A stretch of DNA of 42,835 bases, taken from NCBI GenBank assembly GCA_004524545.1, contig SDNX01000011.1, positions 1-42,835 on the forward strand, written 5' to 3'. The notes below the pieces were generated by a model. That model did not search any database and had not been told where the DNA came from. It saw nothing but the letters and a program-made list of their open reading frames with translations. Positions 26,542-33,639 of this stretch are shown here, piece after piece (the first letter of the stretch is position 1; every line of letters starts with the position of its first letter). The translations under genes were made by a program, and so were the position numbers. Source of the DNA: Promethearchaeota archaeon (GTDB taxonomy: Archaea > Asgardarchaeota > Lokiarchaeia > Sigyniarchaeales > Promethearchaeaceae).

Positions 26542-26862
26542 TCATAGAATTTTGATAAACCGAACCTTGACGGTTTCTCCCCACATATGATAACTACCGA
26601 GATCTCGACATTTTTGTGCTACTATAAAGACTGTTAATCCTTCTGTTTTAAATTCTTCAGGTAAATTTATCGGTTCGTAGCCGTTATCCCTATTATCTAC
26701 AATTCCATAAAAACCCCCATCAATATTGACATAAGTCACTGTACCTCTGAAAACATGGTTATTATAAAAGAAGATAGCGATTCCCGTTGATAGTAAAACC
26801 ATCGTTGATATAAGCACAGCTAATGCAATTTTTTTTTTTCTTGTTATGCTGTTACGAGACAT
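26542..26862 (-). CDS. Small membrane-anchored extracytoplasmic domain protein
   Basis: 106 residues: a basic N-terminus (SRNSITRKKK), one membrane span (about 11-32, IALAVLISTMVLLSTGIAIFF), then a compact beta-rich domain with GTVTYVNIDGGFYGIV, YEPINLPEEF and SYHMWGETVKVRF. The GFYGI, INLP and HMWG blocks recall small surface domains found in methanogens and bacteria, but I cannot give a family name. It is the only gene inside the segment bracketed by the 46-bp direct repeat, so it may have arrived with that rearrangement. Confidence 0.7.
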   Translation of the reverse strand: MSRNSITRKKKIALAVLISTMVLLSTGIAIFFYNNHVFRGTVTYVNIDGGFYGIVDNRDNGYEPINLPEEFKTEGLTVFIVAQKCRDLGSYHMWGETVKVRFIKIL

Positions 26863-27112
26863 TTCCCCTCAGAGATGTAAAGGTTAATTCACTATTTAAG
26901 CATTGTCTTAGTAATACTTATTTACAAATAAAATTCTGAATGTTCAGAGAAACCGTTTAAGAACTATGTAGATCTATGGAGTCAAAATTTAGGTTATATG
27001 GTTCAGAAGATGAACAACTATAAAATCTCAAGGAGTCTCCAAATTTTTCACAGTTCATTGTTGATTTTTTCTCCAAATTTTACTATTTCCTTGATTTTAC
27101 AAAACGTACATT
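26863..27112. other. Spacer without recognised features
   Basis: Lies upstream of the small membrane protein and ends at the second repeat copy. It presumably holds the small gene's promoter. Low-complexity AT-rich DNA; no frame, RNA or repeat recognised. Confidence 0.4.
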
Positions 27113-27161
27113 TACAATTCTAGATAGTATCGCGGATCTTTCTCTAGTTTTGGGAAAAATA
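27113..27161 (+). pseudogene. Detached 3' end of the LHPP-like HAD gene (direct repeat copy 2)
   Basis: A second copy of the 3' end of the gene at 25365. The frame still reads TILDSIADLSLVLGK and ends at a nearby TGA (27162-27164). One synonymous change (GTC to GTT) in 46 bases. Bases upstream of 27113 do not match the gene, so only the tail is present. It is either the scar of a duplication or deletion, or one end of an inserted segment. Confidence 0.8.
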
Positions 27162-27319
27162 TGAATAACATCAAATTATTGCCTTAGATTTTGAGTATAT
27201 TTACTAACATGTGCAATGCACTTGAGTTGAATCCAAAGTTTGAATAAAATTTTTATTTTTGGATGTATACGAATATTTGCGTTTATAGAAAAAAACCCTC
27301 CATAACTCAGTTCGTAGAG

Positions 27320-27349
27320 CGTGATGCTTGAAGCTTCATACGCGACAAG
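27320..27349 (+). other. tRNA-Tyr intron 1 (noncanonical, D-arm 3' strand)
   Basis: Thirty bases interrupting the 3' half of the D stem. Because AG occurs at both borders, 27318-27347 and 27319-27348 give the same mature tRNA. The insert contains GCGT...ACGC pairing (27319-27322 with 27340-27343). With cut points at 27317/27347, a 4-bp TCGT/GCGA helix could form part of a bulge-helix-bulge site, but the fold was not confirmed. Confidence 0.7.
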
Positions 27350-27362
27350 TGCTCGGCTGTAG

Positions 27363-27412
27363 CTCCGTGCACGTGCATGATCATCTGAAATGAATGCATG
27401 TCAGCCGCCGAA
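27363..27412 (+). other. tRNA-Tyr intron 2 (canonical position 37/38)
   Basis: Fifty bases between G37 and A38. An internal 7-bp helix is formed by 27372-27378 (CGTGCAT) and 27394-27400 (ATGCATG) with one G:T pair. The expected bulge-helix-bulge at the borders is imperfect by eye, so the exact ends could shift by a base. Confidence 0.75.
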
Positions 27413-27538
27413 ACCGGGATGTCGATGGTGCAAATCCGTCTGGAGGGACCATCCTTTTTCTCACAAAAGTATTCAATCTTTTTTTAGACTAAAGATATTC
27501 ATATGACTTGTGTTGAAATTAGATTAAGAAGTGATTTT

Positions 27539-28474
27539 ATGAAAAAACCAAGAAAAGGTTTGAAGGTGTTTGGAATTGTGATTTTAGTAATTGCCACCTC
27601 CTACTTAACCATAAACCTAATTCCCCGTCCGAAATTTCCCGGTGTGAATCCATGGATAATACAAGAAGGAGAGCGTCCCATGGTAATTGCACACCGAGGA
27701 GGAAAAGATCTCTATCCTGAAGGTACCATTTTAGCATTTGAGCAAATTGTCATCGATTACGATATTGACGTACTGGAAATTGATCTAGCCCTAACTAAGG
27801 ATGATATTCTAATTTGTAGCCATGATCTCACTATAGATCGTACTTCGAACGGAACTGGAGCCGTGAGGGATTATAATTATACAGAATTATTGCATTTTGA
27901 TTTTGCCGATTCATTTAGTTTACCTAATGGAACCAATCCCTATGATGATCATCCTGATGCAAAACCCGAAAAATTGGAGAATTTATTTATCAATCAATCC
28001 GATATGCTATACTTGTTAGAGATCAAAAATAGAGATGCTGATGGAGAAATAGCATCGGGGATATTGGTGCAACTCATTGAAGATTACAACATGACGAGCA
28101 AAGTTATTGTAGCTTCATTCAGTGATGATGTAAATGCAGCATTTCGGGAACTTTCAAATGATGCAATCATGACCTCTACGGCTACAGGGGAAACCACGAA
28201 ATTCGTCTTGATGCAAAAATTCAAAGTGGGATTGTTTTACCGCCCCGAGCACGCTGCTTTGCACGTTCCGATGGATGAAGATCTCGGTCCCCTCACAATT
28301 CGTATGGATAGGCGTCATTTCGTTAAAGAAGCTCATCGGCATAACATGGCTGTAAACTTCTGGACTGTAAATGATGAAGATGATATGCGGAGGTTAATTG
28401 AGCTCGGGGCAGATGGGATTATAACCGACAGTCCTGATCTTTTACTAAATGTACTTGCAGATATGGGCTGGTAG
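27539..28474 (+). CDS. Glycerophosphodiester phosphodiesterase, membrane-anchored
   Basis: GDPD-family TIM barrel. The catalytic and metal residues are visible: H52-R53 and E61 (AHRGGKDLYPEGT), E80 and D82 (LEIDLAL), H95-D96 (SHDLTIDRTSNGTG), and a C-terminal FWTVNDEDDMRRLIELGADGIITDSP. Residues 8-28 are a hydrophobic signal anchor after KKPRKG, so the enzyme faces outside. It would hydrolyse glycerophosphodiesters from lipid turnover. The ATG at 27539 is chosen because the membrane segment then begins in the usual place; an in-frame ATG at 27503 would add 12 polar residues. Starts 88 bases after the tRNA. Confidence 0.92.
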   Translation: MKKPRKGLKVFGIVILVIATSYLTINLIPRPKFPGVNPWIIQEGERPMVIAHRGGKDLYPEGTILAFEQIVIDYDIDVLEIDLALTKDDILICSHDLTIDRTSNGTGAVRDYNYTELLHFDFADSFSLPNGTNPYDDHPDAKPEKLENLFINQSDMLYLLEIKNRDADGEIASGILVQLIEDYNMTSKVIVASFSDDVNAAFRELSNDAIMTSTATGETTKFVLMQKFKVGLFYRPEHAALHVPMDEDLGPLTIRMDRRHFVKEAHRHNMAVNFWTVNDEDDMRRLIELGADGIITDSPDLLLNVLADMGW

Positions 28475-28493
28475 GCTCGAATATTTTTGTATT

Positions 28494-29030
28494 TTAAAAT
28501 TTAAAATATCGTTCAATACCTTTTTTCTTCATTTCTTGATCCAAGAGTTTCTTCTTTTGAGGATTATTTGATTTTCCAGCGAATTTACCTAGTTTACCAT
28601 CTGATTTTATTACTCTATGACATGGAATTATCGGTCCGAATCGGTTACTCATCATAACATTACCTACAAACTGCGCAGCTCGTGGAAATCCGGAAATTTC
28701 TGCCAATTTTCCATAGGAAATTGTCTTCCCTGCGGGAACCTCTTCCAATAGAGTTTTTAGAACCTTTACTTCTTTTTCAGTAAATCCTGTAAAATCAAAA
28801 TCAATATCCGGCACAGCAAAGTTTGTTCCGTTCGCAATTCCATTAATAACATCAATAATTGGATGAGATCTTTCTTCCACATCGATTGGAGCGTTTGCAA
28901 TTATCTTTAAGTGGGAAATTATATCTTCTTTCGATTTCATACCATAGGTAGTGTAATATAATTTTCCTTGATTCAATACAATTCCTGACCAAGAATCCCC
29001 ATTTTTAGATATTATTGCGTTCATCACCAT
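28494..29030 (-). CDS. ogt: Methylated-DNA-[protein]-cysteine S-methyltransferase
   Basis: Suicidal repair of O6-alkylguanine by transfer of the alkyl group to cysteine. The active site is IIPCHRVIKSDGKLGKFAG. The DNA-binding wing and Arg finger lie in KTISYGKLAEISGFPRAAQFVGNVMMSN. The N-terminal domain (about 90 residues) is poorly conserved, as usual in this family. Length (178) is standard. Convergent with the GDPD gene. The 180-base gap upstream is shared with the divergent 4-TM gene. Confidence 0.94.
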   Translation of the reverse strand: MVMNAIISKNGDSWSGIVLNQGKLYYTTYGMKSKEDIISHLKIIANAPIDVEERSHPIIDVINGIANGTNFAVPDIDFDFTGFTEKEVKVLKTLLEEVPAGKTISYGKLAEISGFPRAAQFVGNVMMSNRFGPIIPCHRVIKSDGKLGKFAGKSNNPQKKKLLDQEMKKKGIERYFKF

Positions 29031-29158
29031 TTTTCAATCCTCTTTGAATATAAAATCTATGTTAGTAGGTAGATCTAACATAATTTTACTTAACTGGTCT
29101 TTTGAGTTATCCTTTTTTTTCAATAATACAAAAATTAAGCTTTAATAGTCGTGTTGTT

Positions 29159-29174
29159 GATAGAAGAATGATTT
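29159..29174 (+). repeat. Duplicated upstream element, copy 1
   Basis: GATAGAAGAATGATTT lies 52 bases before the ATG of the first 4-TM gene. The identical 16-mer occurs at 29779-29794, 46 bases before the second copy's ATG. It is retained from the tandem duplication and may be part of the promoter. Confidence 0.6.
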
Positions 29175-29210
29175 ATTACTAAATCACTAAAAAAATTTAA
29201 GGTAAATAAA

Positions 29211-29723
29211 ATGGCAAAAGCAGGTAAAATACTCGCCCTCGTTGGTGCAGTCCTAACAATTTTAGGAACGTATTTGTTCACATTAAGTGAAATCTTCCCT
29301 GGAGTGTCCTATCTCTGGGGAACTGGTGGCTGGATAAATATTGGACCTCTATTTCAATACGCTACTTCAGGAGCACCTGATGCATGGCAAGCATGGATCG
29401 TAGCAATAGTGATGATAATATTCTTACTATCAGGATTACTTATGTTGTTAGGTATCAAATCAAGGATTGCAGCTTTCTTTGGTTGTTTAGTTCCATTAGC
29501 AGTAGCAACAATGTTCATTTTAGGGGCATTTGGAATTTCTGTACTTGGTGCATATGGGATTTATTTCTTATTCCTTGGTTCTGGACCAGTCGTGCTAAAT
29601 GTTTTCCCACTCACGTTCGAATATCCTGGATTAGCACCAGGAGGATTGGGCTGGGGGACACTAATAATTGCTCTCGGATCATTGTTAGTATTAATAAGTG
29701 TATTCCTAACCCGTGAGGATTAA
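29211..29723 (+). CDS. Four-span membrane protein, copy 1 of tandem pair
   Basis: A 170-residue protein with four spans. The pattern is AGKILALVGAVLTILGTYLF, a loop ending GAPDAWQAW, then IVMIIFLLSGLLMLLGIKSRIAAFFG, a third span, and GWGTLIIALGSLLVLISVFLTRED at the end. The small-residue-rich spans and GxPDAW loop are shared with the copy downstream. Family not recognised. A TAAGGT-type ribosome site precedes the ATG. Confidence 0.75.
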   Translation: MAKAGKILALVGAVLTILGTYLFTLSEIFPGVSYLWGTGGWINIGPLFQYATSGAPDAWQAWIVAIVMIIFLLSGLLMLLGIKSRIAAFFGCLVPLAVATMFILGAFGISVLGAYGIYFLFLGSGPVVLNVFPLTFEYPGLAPGGLGWGTLIIALGSLLVLISVFLTRED

Positions 29724-29778
29724 AAATTCAAAATTTCTTTTTTCCCTTTTTTTGTTAACCTTTATTACAACTATCGTC

Positions 29779-29794
29779 GATAGAAGAATGATTT
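29779..29794 (+). repeat. Duplicated upstream element, copy 2
   Basis: Same 16-mer as at 29159-29174, in the same relation to the start codon of the second 4-TM gene. Confidence 0.6.
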
Positions 29795-29824
29795 GTTGTT
29801 AAATAAAAAAATTAGGTTAACAAC

Positions 29825-30319
29825 ATGGCAAAAGCAGGTAAAATTATTGCACTAGTTGCAGGACTATTAACAATATAGGGCACATTTTTCTTCACATTAT
29901 TCCCAGCAGGTCCATTTCAGTATGTTTATGGTGCTGGTGGAATGTTTCAGATAGACGATCTTTTTATCTATGCTGTTTCGGGAGGTCCGGATGCATGGAT
30001 TGGATGGATTGTTGGTCCTATTATCATACTCTATTTGATTTCAGGTTTCATTATGTTGCTAGGGATGAAATCTAAGATAGCAGCAATACTTGGTTCGATT
30101 CTACCACTTTTCGTATCCTTCTCGGTAATTTTTGCATGGTTGGATTTAACACCACCCTACTTAATGTATTTTGCTACTCTATCAGCTGAACCCATAGTAG
30201 CAGGTTTTATTCCGTTTACTTTTGAATATAGTTTCATGATAATCGGATGGGGAACATTTATCATCGCAATTGGAGGGATGCTCTCTTTAGTGAGTGGATT
30301 CCTTACGCGACATGACTAA
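29825..30319 (+). pseudogene. Four-span membrane protein, copy 2, interrupted by in-frame TAG
   Basis: Paralogue of the gene at 29211, with the same start (MAKAGKI), the GGPDAW loop, SGFIMLLGMKSKIAAILG and the GWGTFIIAIGG...FLTRHD end. Codon 18 is TAG (29876-29878) where copy 1 has a leucine codon (TTA), a single-base change from TTA or TTG. The remaining 146 codons are open and well conserved. It may be a recent pseudogene, a sequencing error, or a gene translated from an internal ATG at 29942, which would lose the first span. No sign of pyrrolysine decoding genes in the window. Confidence 0.75.
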
Positions 30320-30469
30320 ACCAATATATTCTGATTCTCTCTTTTTTTCATTGGATTCCATACCTAATAACGTAAAATTGAGATCTTGGTATCGATTCTT
30401 AATAGAGATTGGAATCTCACACTCATTGTAATTTTTATAATAATATTTGCCAAAAATTTGGTTCAAAGA

Positions 30470-31186
30470 ATGGTTTTTATTATAGAAATATCTCTAGGTA
30501 AATGCTGGTATCAGCAACAAACAAACAATTGGGGCGTTATTAAAATTCGATTACTACAGAAATTAAGGATCAAAAGACTGCATCAAAAGCATCTAAATGA
30601 GCATAACATTAAGCATTTCAGCAAGCTAGTGTCCAGTGCGTGGAAGGAGGATCCTTTGATCCAAGCTCTTATTCCAAAAGCAAAAGAACGCAGACAATTC
30701 CTTTATGCATATAAAAAATTCCTCGTGACCTTGGGTTTCTTAAAAGGGGAGATTTATACTACCGAAGATCATAAAAGTATAGCAGTTTGGTATCCTTCGA
30801 CTGCATCGAATTTTGATCTGAAAGATCTCATTAAAGCTGATATAGGGGAAATGATTCGAAACACAAATTTAGTATTACTTTTAAAACTCTTGAAAATGAA
30901 TCGACTGACTGGAAAAATGCACAAAAAACATGCCCCATTTCCACATTGGTATTTGAGCCAAATTGCAGTAGAGCCACAGACTCAAAATACCGGAATGGGT
31001 AGTTTTCTCCTTCAACAGAAATTTCGAAATAAGGAAAACTGGCCCCTTTATTGTGACGTATCAAATGAACGTGCACGCAAATTCTATGAGAAACATGGAT
31101 TTAAAGTGGTAGATAGTACGGTATTGGATAAAAAGCATGTGTTATATGCAATGATTCGCTATCCGGAGTCAGATCTAAATTCATAA
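30470..31186 (+). CDS. GNAT-family N-acetyltransferase
   Basis: The acetyl-CoA binding core is HWYLSQIAVEPQTQNTGMGSFLLQQ, with the Q/R-x-x-G-x-G/A signature as QNTGMG, then LYCDVSNERARKFYEKHGFKVV, the classical last helix and strand. The N-terminal half (FSKLVSSAWKEDPLIQALIP to AVWYPS) resembles the GNAT group with an N-terminal helical arm. The start is uncertain: ATG at 30470 is used; the frame stays open to a TTG at 30386 through a hydrophobic stretch. Acceptor unknown. Confidence 0.8.
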   Translation: MVFIIEISLGKCWYQQQTNNWGVIKIRLLQKLRIKRLHQKHLNEHNIKHFSKLVSSAWKEDPLIQALIPKAKERRQFLYAYKKFLVTLGFLKGEIYTTEDHKSIAVWYPSTASNFDLKDLIKADIGEMIRNTNLVLLLKLLKMNRLTGKMHKKHAPFPHWYLSQIAVEPQTQNTGMGSFLLQQKFRNKENWPLYCDVSNERARKFYEKHGFKVVDSTVLDKKHVLYAMIRYPESDLNS

Positions 31187-31282
31187 AGTATTACTTTACA
31201 TCCAAAGGAGTAATGCTAAGACTTATCAATCCGATTTTTCAATTTCTTCATGGTATTACAAAAAATTAAGAGGTTTTCTACC

Positions 31283-31858
31283 ATGAAGAATGGAAAAGGA
31301 ATGGTTGCTCTATCCGTGATATCTTTATTGATTGGAGCATCGGGACTGGGTATTGGATTGTATACATATAAAAACTTTAGCACTGTCCAAGGTCCACAAG
31401 GACTACCAGGAGAAGACGGAACAGATGGCATAGATGGGACACTAGATAATCTTGTTGCCGTTTGGAATCAGCTTTCTGGATCAGGAACTGATTTTAACCT
31501 CACTCTCTTGGCAATTGAATGTAATCGTAGCGAATATTTCGAATTAACTGACACCTATACAAAGATACATCTGATAGAAGAAGGGTGGTATCGGTTTTCA
31601 CTAAAATGTCTTTTCACTAATATAAATCCTGGGAATAACTATTCATGCAGTTTATATAGGAACGATGAGCGAATTGAACGTTTTTGGTTTTCGGAAACTC
31701 TCACAGGTACTAGTTACCATATGTGCAATGGGATAATATACATATATAGTTTTCCGTATGAACATTTCAATATACGAGCATCTGGGGGTGCATTTTTCAG
31801 TATTTTAGGTCAAGCGGAATATAATCAGCTAGTAGTTGAATATGTAGGCGAAGCATGA
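31283..31858 (+). CDS. Membrane-anchored collagen-like surface protein
   Basis: About 191 residues. After a short basic N-terminus comes one membrane segment (about 8-28, VALSVISLLIGASGLGIGLY), a linker, then five consecutive Gly-x-y triplets from G37 to D51 (GPQ GLP GED GTD GID), a short collagen-like stalk. The C-terminal 130 residues look like a beta-sandwich head of C1q/TNF type (EEGWYRFSLKCLFTNI, then QLVVEYVGEA). ATG 31283 has GAGG 10 bases upstream; an ATG at 31250 is less likely. Probably a trimeric cell-surface protein; this is inference from the architecture. Confidence 0.72.
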   Translation: MKNGKGMVALSVISLLIGASGLGIGLYTYKNFSTVQGPQGLPGEDGTDGIDGTLDNLVAVWNQLSGSGTDFNLTLLAIECNRSEYFELTDTYTKIHLIEEGWYRFSLKCLFTNINPGNNYSCSLYRNDERIERFWFSETLTGTSYHMCNGIIYIYSFPYEHFNIRASGGAFFSILGQAEYNQLVVEYVGEA

Positions 31859-31877
31859 ATTTCACCCCTCTTTTCTT

Positions 31878-32897
31878 TTATTTTTCAACTGTAAATGTAT
31901 GTTTGGTTCGATGTGCGTAGATTTCATCAGGTTTTAGAATCACCCAATCTCTGTATTTTTTCCTATTGATTGCATTTGGAACTTTTTGTGTTTCCAGACA
32001 CACTGCACCATGTTTCTTGCACTGGGTTCCAAAAGAATCGATTCCTTCCATAAAATTGCCCGTATACACTTGTATACATGGTTCTGTTGTTTCTACTTGC
32101 ATTCTTCGTTTAGTTTTCGGAGAATAGAGAACAGCTGTCACTGGGTTATCTTTTTCTAAAAAGAAATTATGATCTAAATCTCCAAATATTTTAAAGATTG
32201 TTTCAAATGTTGTGGGACTTGATAAATCCAACGGAAATTGGGGTTCTTCTCCTGTTGGAATTAAATCTTTATTGACCACAGAATATTTTCGAGCATTTAA
32301 AGTGAATTCAAGATTATGTATAGTCGTATGAATCCCATTCATATTCCAATACGCATGGTTTGTAAGATTAAGGATGGTAGTTTTATTTGTCTTTGCTGTG
32401 AATTCCCATTCAATCACCATAGGGTTAATTCGATAGATAATTTTTGCTGTTAACGTCCCAGGATATCCCTCTTCTCCATCTTGGCTTACATATTGCATGG
32501 AAACACGAGCCTCTTCATCAAATATACCAGTTTCTTCCTTGATTATAGACCAAATTTTATGACTGAATCCTTTCTTCCCTCCGTGAAGTTGATGGACAAC
32601 TTTATGGTTCGGAGTGACTTTGTATGTCTGCCCCTCTAACTCAAATTGTGCATGATCGATGCGATTTGCTACTCTTCCTATTGATGCGCCAAAATATCCT
32701 GGAGAAGTAAGGTAGCTTTCGGGTTTACCATGTCCGTACGTGACATTTTCAACTTTTCCATCTCCATCAGGTACATGAACGGATATGAGAGTTGCTCCGA
32801 GATCACTAATTTCTACACGGAATTTTGGTGCAGAAATTGTGAAAATATGAACATCACGTCCATCTACGACACCCCATTTCGTTTTGTTAATTTGCAT
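31878..32897 (-). CDS. galM: Aldose 1-epimerase (galactose mutarotase)
   Basis: Interconverts alpha and beta anomers of aldoses. Landmarks are LGATLISVHVPD, GYFGASIGRVANRI, VHQLHGGKKGFSHKIW (catalytic-type His), LTNHAYWNM (second His) and, near the end, CLETQKVPNAIN with the catalytic Glu. Length (about 340) is standard. ATG at 32897 is preferred; a GTG at 32903 is in frame. No sugar operon surrounds it. It faces the macrodomain gene divergently over 170 bases. Confidence 0.93.
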   Translation of the reverse strand: MQINKTKWGVVDGRDVHIFTISAPKFRVEISDLGATLISVHVPDGDGKVENVTYGHGKPESYLTSPGYFGASIGRVANRIDHAQFELEGQTYKVTPNHKVVHQLHGGKKGFSHKIWSIIKEETGIFDEEARVSMQYVSQDGEEGYPGTLTAKIIYRINPMVIEWEFTAKTNKTTILNLTNHAYWNMNGIHTTIHNLEFTLNARKYSVVNKDLIPTGEEPQFPLDLSSPTTFETIFKIFGDLDHNFFLEKDNPVTAVLYSPKTKRRMQVETTEPCIQVYTGNFMEGIDSFGTQCKKHGAVCLETQKVPNAINRKKYRDWVILKPDEIYAHRTKHTFTVEK

Positions 32898-33073
32898 AAT
32901 CACACACTATATCGATTTTGAAAGTATAAAGAAACTTATATTAAAAACACAAGTATAGGTGTATTTGGCAGTCCAACCACGGACAAAATGCAAATCATAT
33001 TCTCGAGTTTCACGAAGATATTAACTACTCCTCTATAGATATTTTTTTATAGGAATCAAGGTGAACTCTACTC

Positions 33074-33637
33074 ATGATGAAGCACCAACTTGGACGATTT
33101 ACTATAGAATTAGCAAAAGGCGATATTACTGGACTACGAGTTGATGCGATTGTAAATGCAGCAAACACTCAATTAATTCTCGGATCTGGGGTTGCGGGAG
33201 CAATTCGACAGCGGGGTGGTCCCTCAATTCAAATGGAGTGTAATAAATTAGCTCCTATAAACACAGGAGAAGCAGTAATTACAGGAGGAGGTAGTTTATT
33301 GGCCTCCTTTGTACTTCACGCAGTAGGACCGATTTACCACCAGTACGAACCTCATAAAGCAGAAGAATTACTTGAAGATGCAGTTCTGAATTCTTTGAAT
33401 TTCATACGGTTAAATGAATTGAAATCTATTGCGTTACCTGCCATTTCTGCTGGTGTATATGGATTTCCGGCAAAAAAATGTGCGGAAATTATGATGTCAG
33501 CGTGCTTCAAATATATTGAAAAATATAGTGATCCTGATAGTGATACGCCAGTGAAAATCATCTTGTGCCTATACGATCAAAATATGTATGACATATTTCA
33601 AAAAGCGTTTGAATGGGAAATAGAAAAAAGAAAATAG
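33074..33637 (+). CDS. Macrodomain protein (ADP-ribose binding/hydrolysis)
   Basis: A stand-alone macrodomain of 187 residues. The ADP-ribose pocket shows GDITGLRVDAIVNAANTQL, GSGVAGAIRQRGG and the phosphate loop ISAGVYGFP. The MacroD-type GxVxxxI and NAAN motifs suggest O-acetyl-ADP-ribose deacetylase or mono-ADP-ribosyl hydrolase activity. No partner ADP-ribosyltransferase was seen. Converges on the 917-residue gene with 2 bases between stops. Confidence 0.92.
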   Translation: MMKHQLGRFTIELAKGDITGLRVDAIVNAANTQLILGSGVAGAIRQRGGPSIQMECNKLAPINTGEAVITGGGSLLASFVLHAVGPIYHQYEPHKAEELLEDAVLNSLNFIRLNELKSIALPAISAGVYGFPAKKCAEIMMSACFKYIEKYSDPDSDTPVKIILCLYDQNMYDIFQKAFEWEIEKRK

Positions 33638-33639
33638 AG

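Larger units (their letters stand above)
27296..27451 (+). tRNA. tRNA-Tyr (GTA), two introns, CCA encoded
   Basis: Acceptor CCCTCCA (27296-27302) pairs with TGGAGGG (27441-27447); A73 and CCA follow. C1:G72 plus A73 are archaeal tyrosine identity elements. The D stem ACTC/GAGT closes only after removing about 30 bases. The anticodon stem CTCGG (27352-27356) and CCGGG (27414-27418) flank loop CTGTAG+A with anticodon GTA after removing 27363-27412. Variable loop ATGTC equals that of methanogen tRNA-Tyr as I recall it. T arm GATGG-TGCAAAT-CCGTC. The mature form has 73 bases plus CCA. Tertiary pairs 8:14, 15:48, 19:56 and 54:58 are present, but 18:55 is C:G instead of G:U. A T5 run follows at 27455. 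Confidence 0.88.

Noticed and set aside
27322-27334. Possible anticodon loop CTTGAAG giving tRNA-Ser(TGA) or tRNA-Phe(GAA)
   Set aside because: No complementary 3' stem follows, discriminator A73 and C1:G72 fit tyrosine, and the GTA loop with CTCGG/CCGGG stem gives a complete tRNA once two introns are removed.
29876-29878. TAG as a pyrrolysine codon
   Set aside because: The aligned residue in the paralogue is leucine, one base change from TAG, and there are no pyl genes or a PYLIS-like structure in view.
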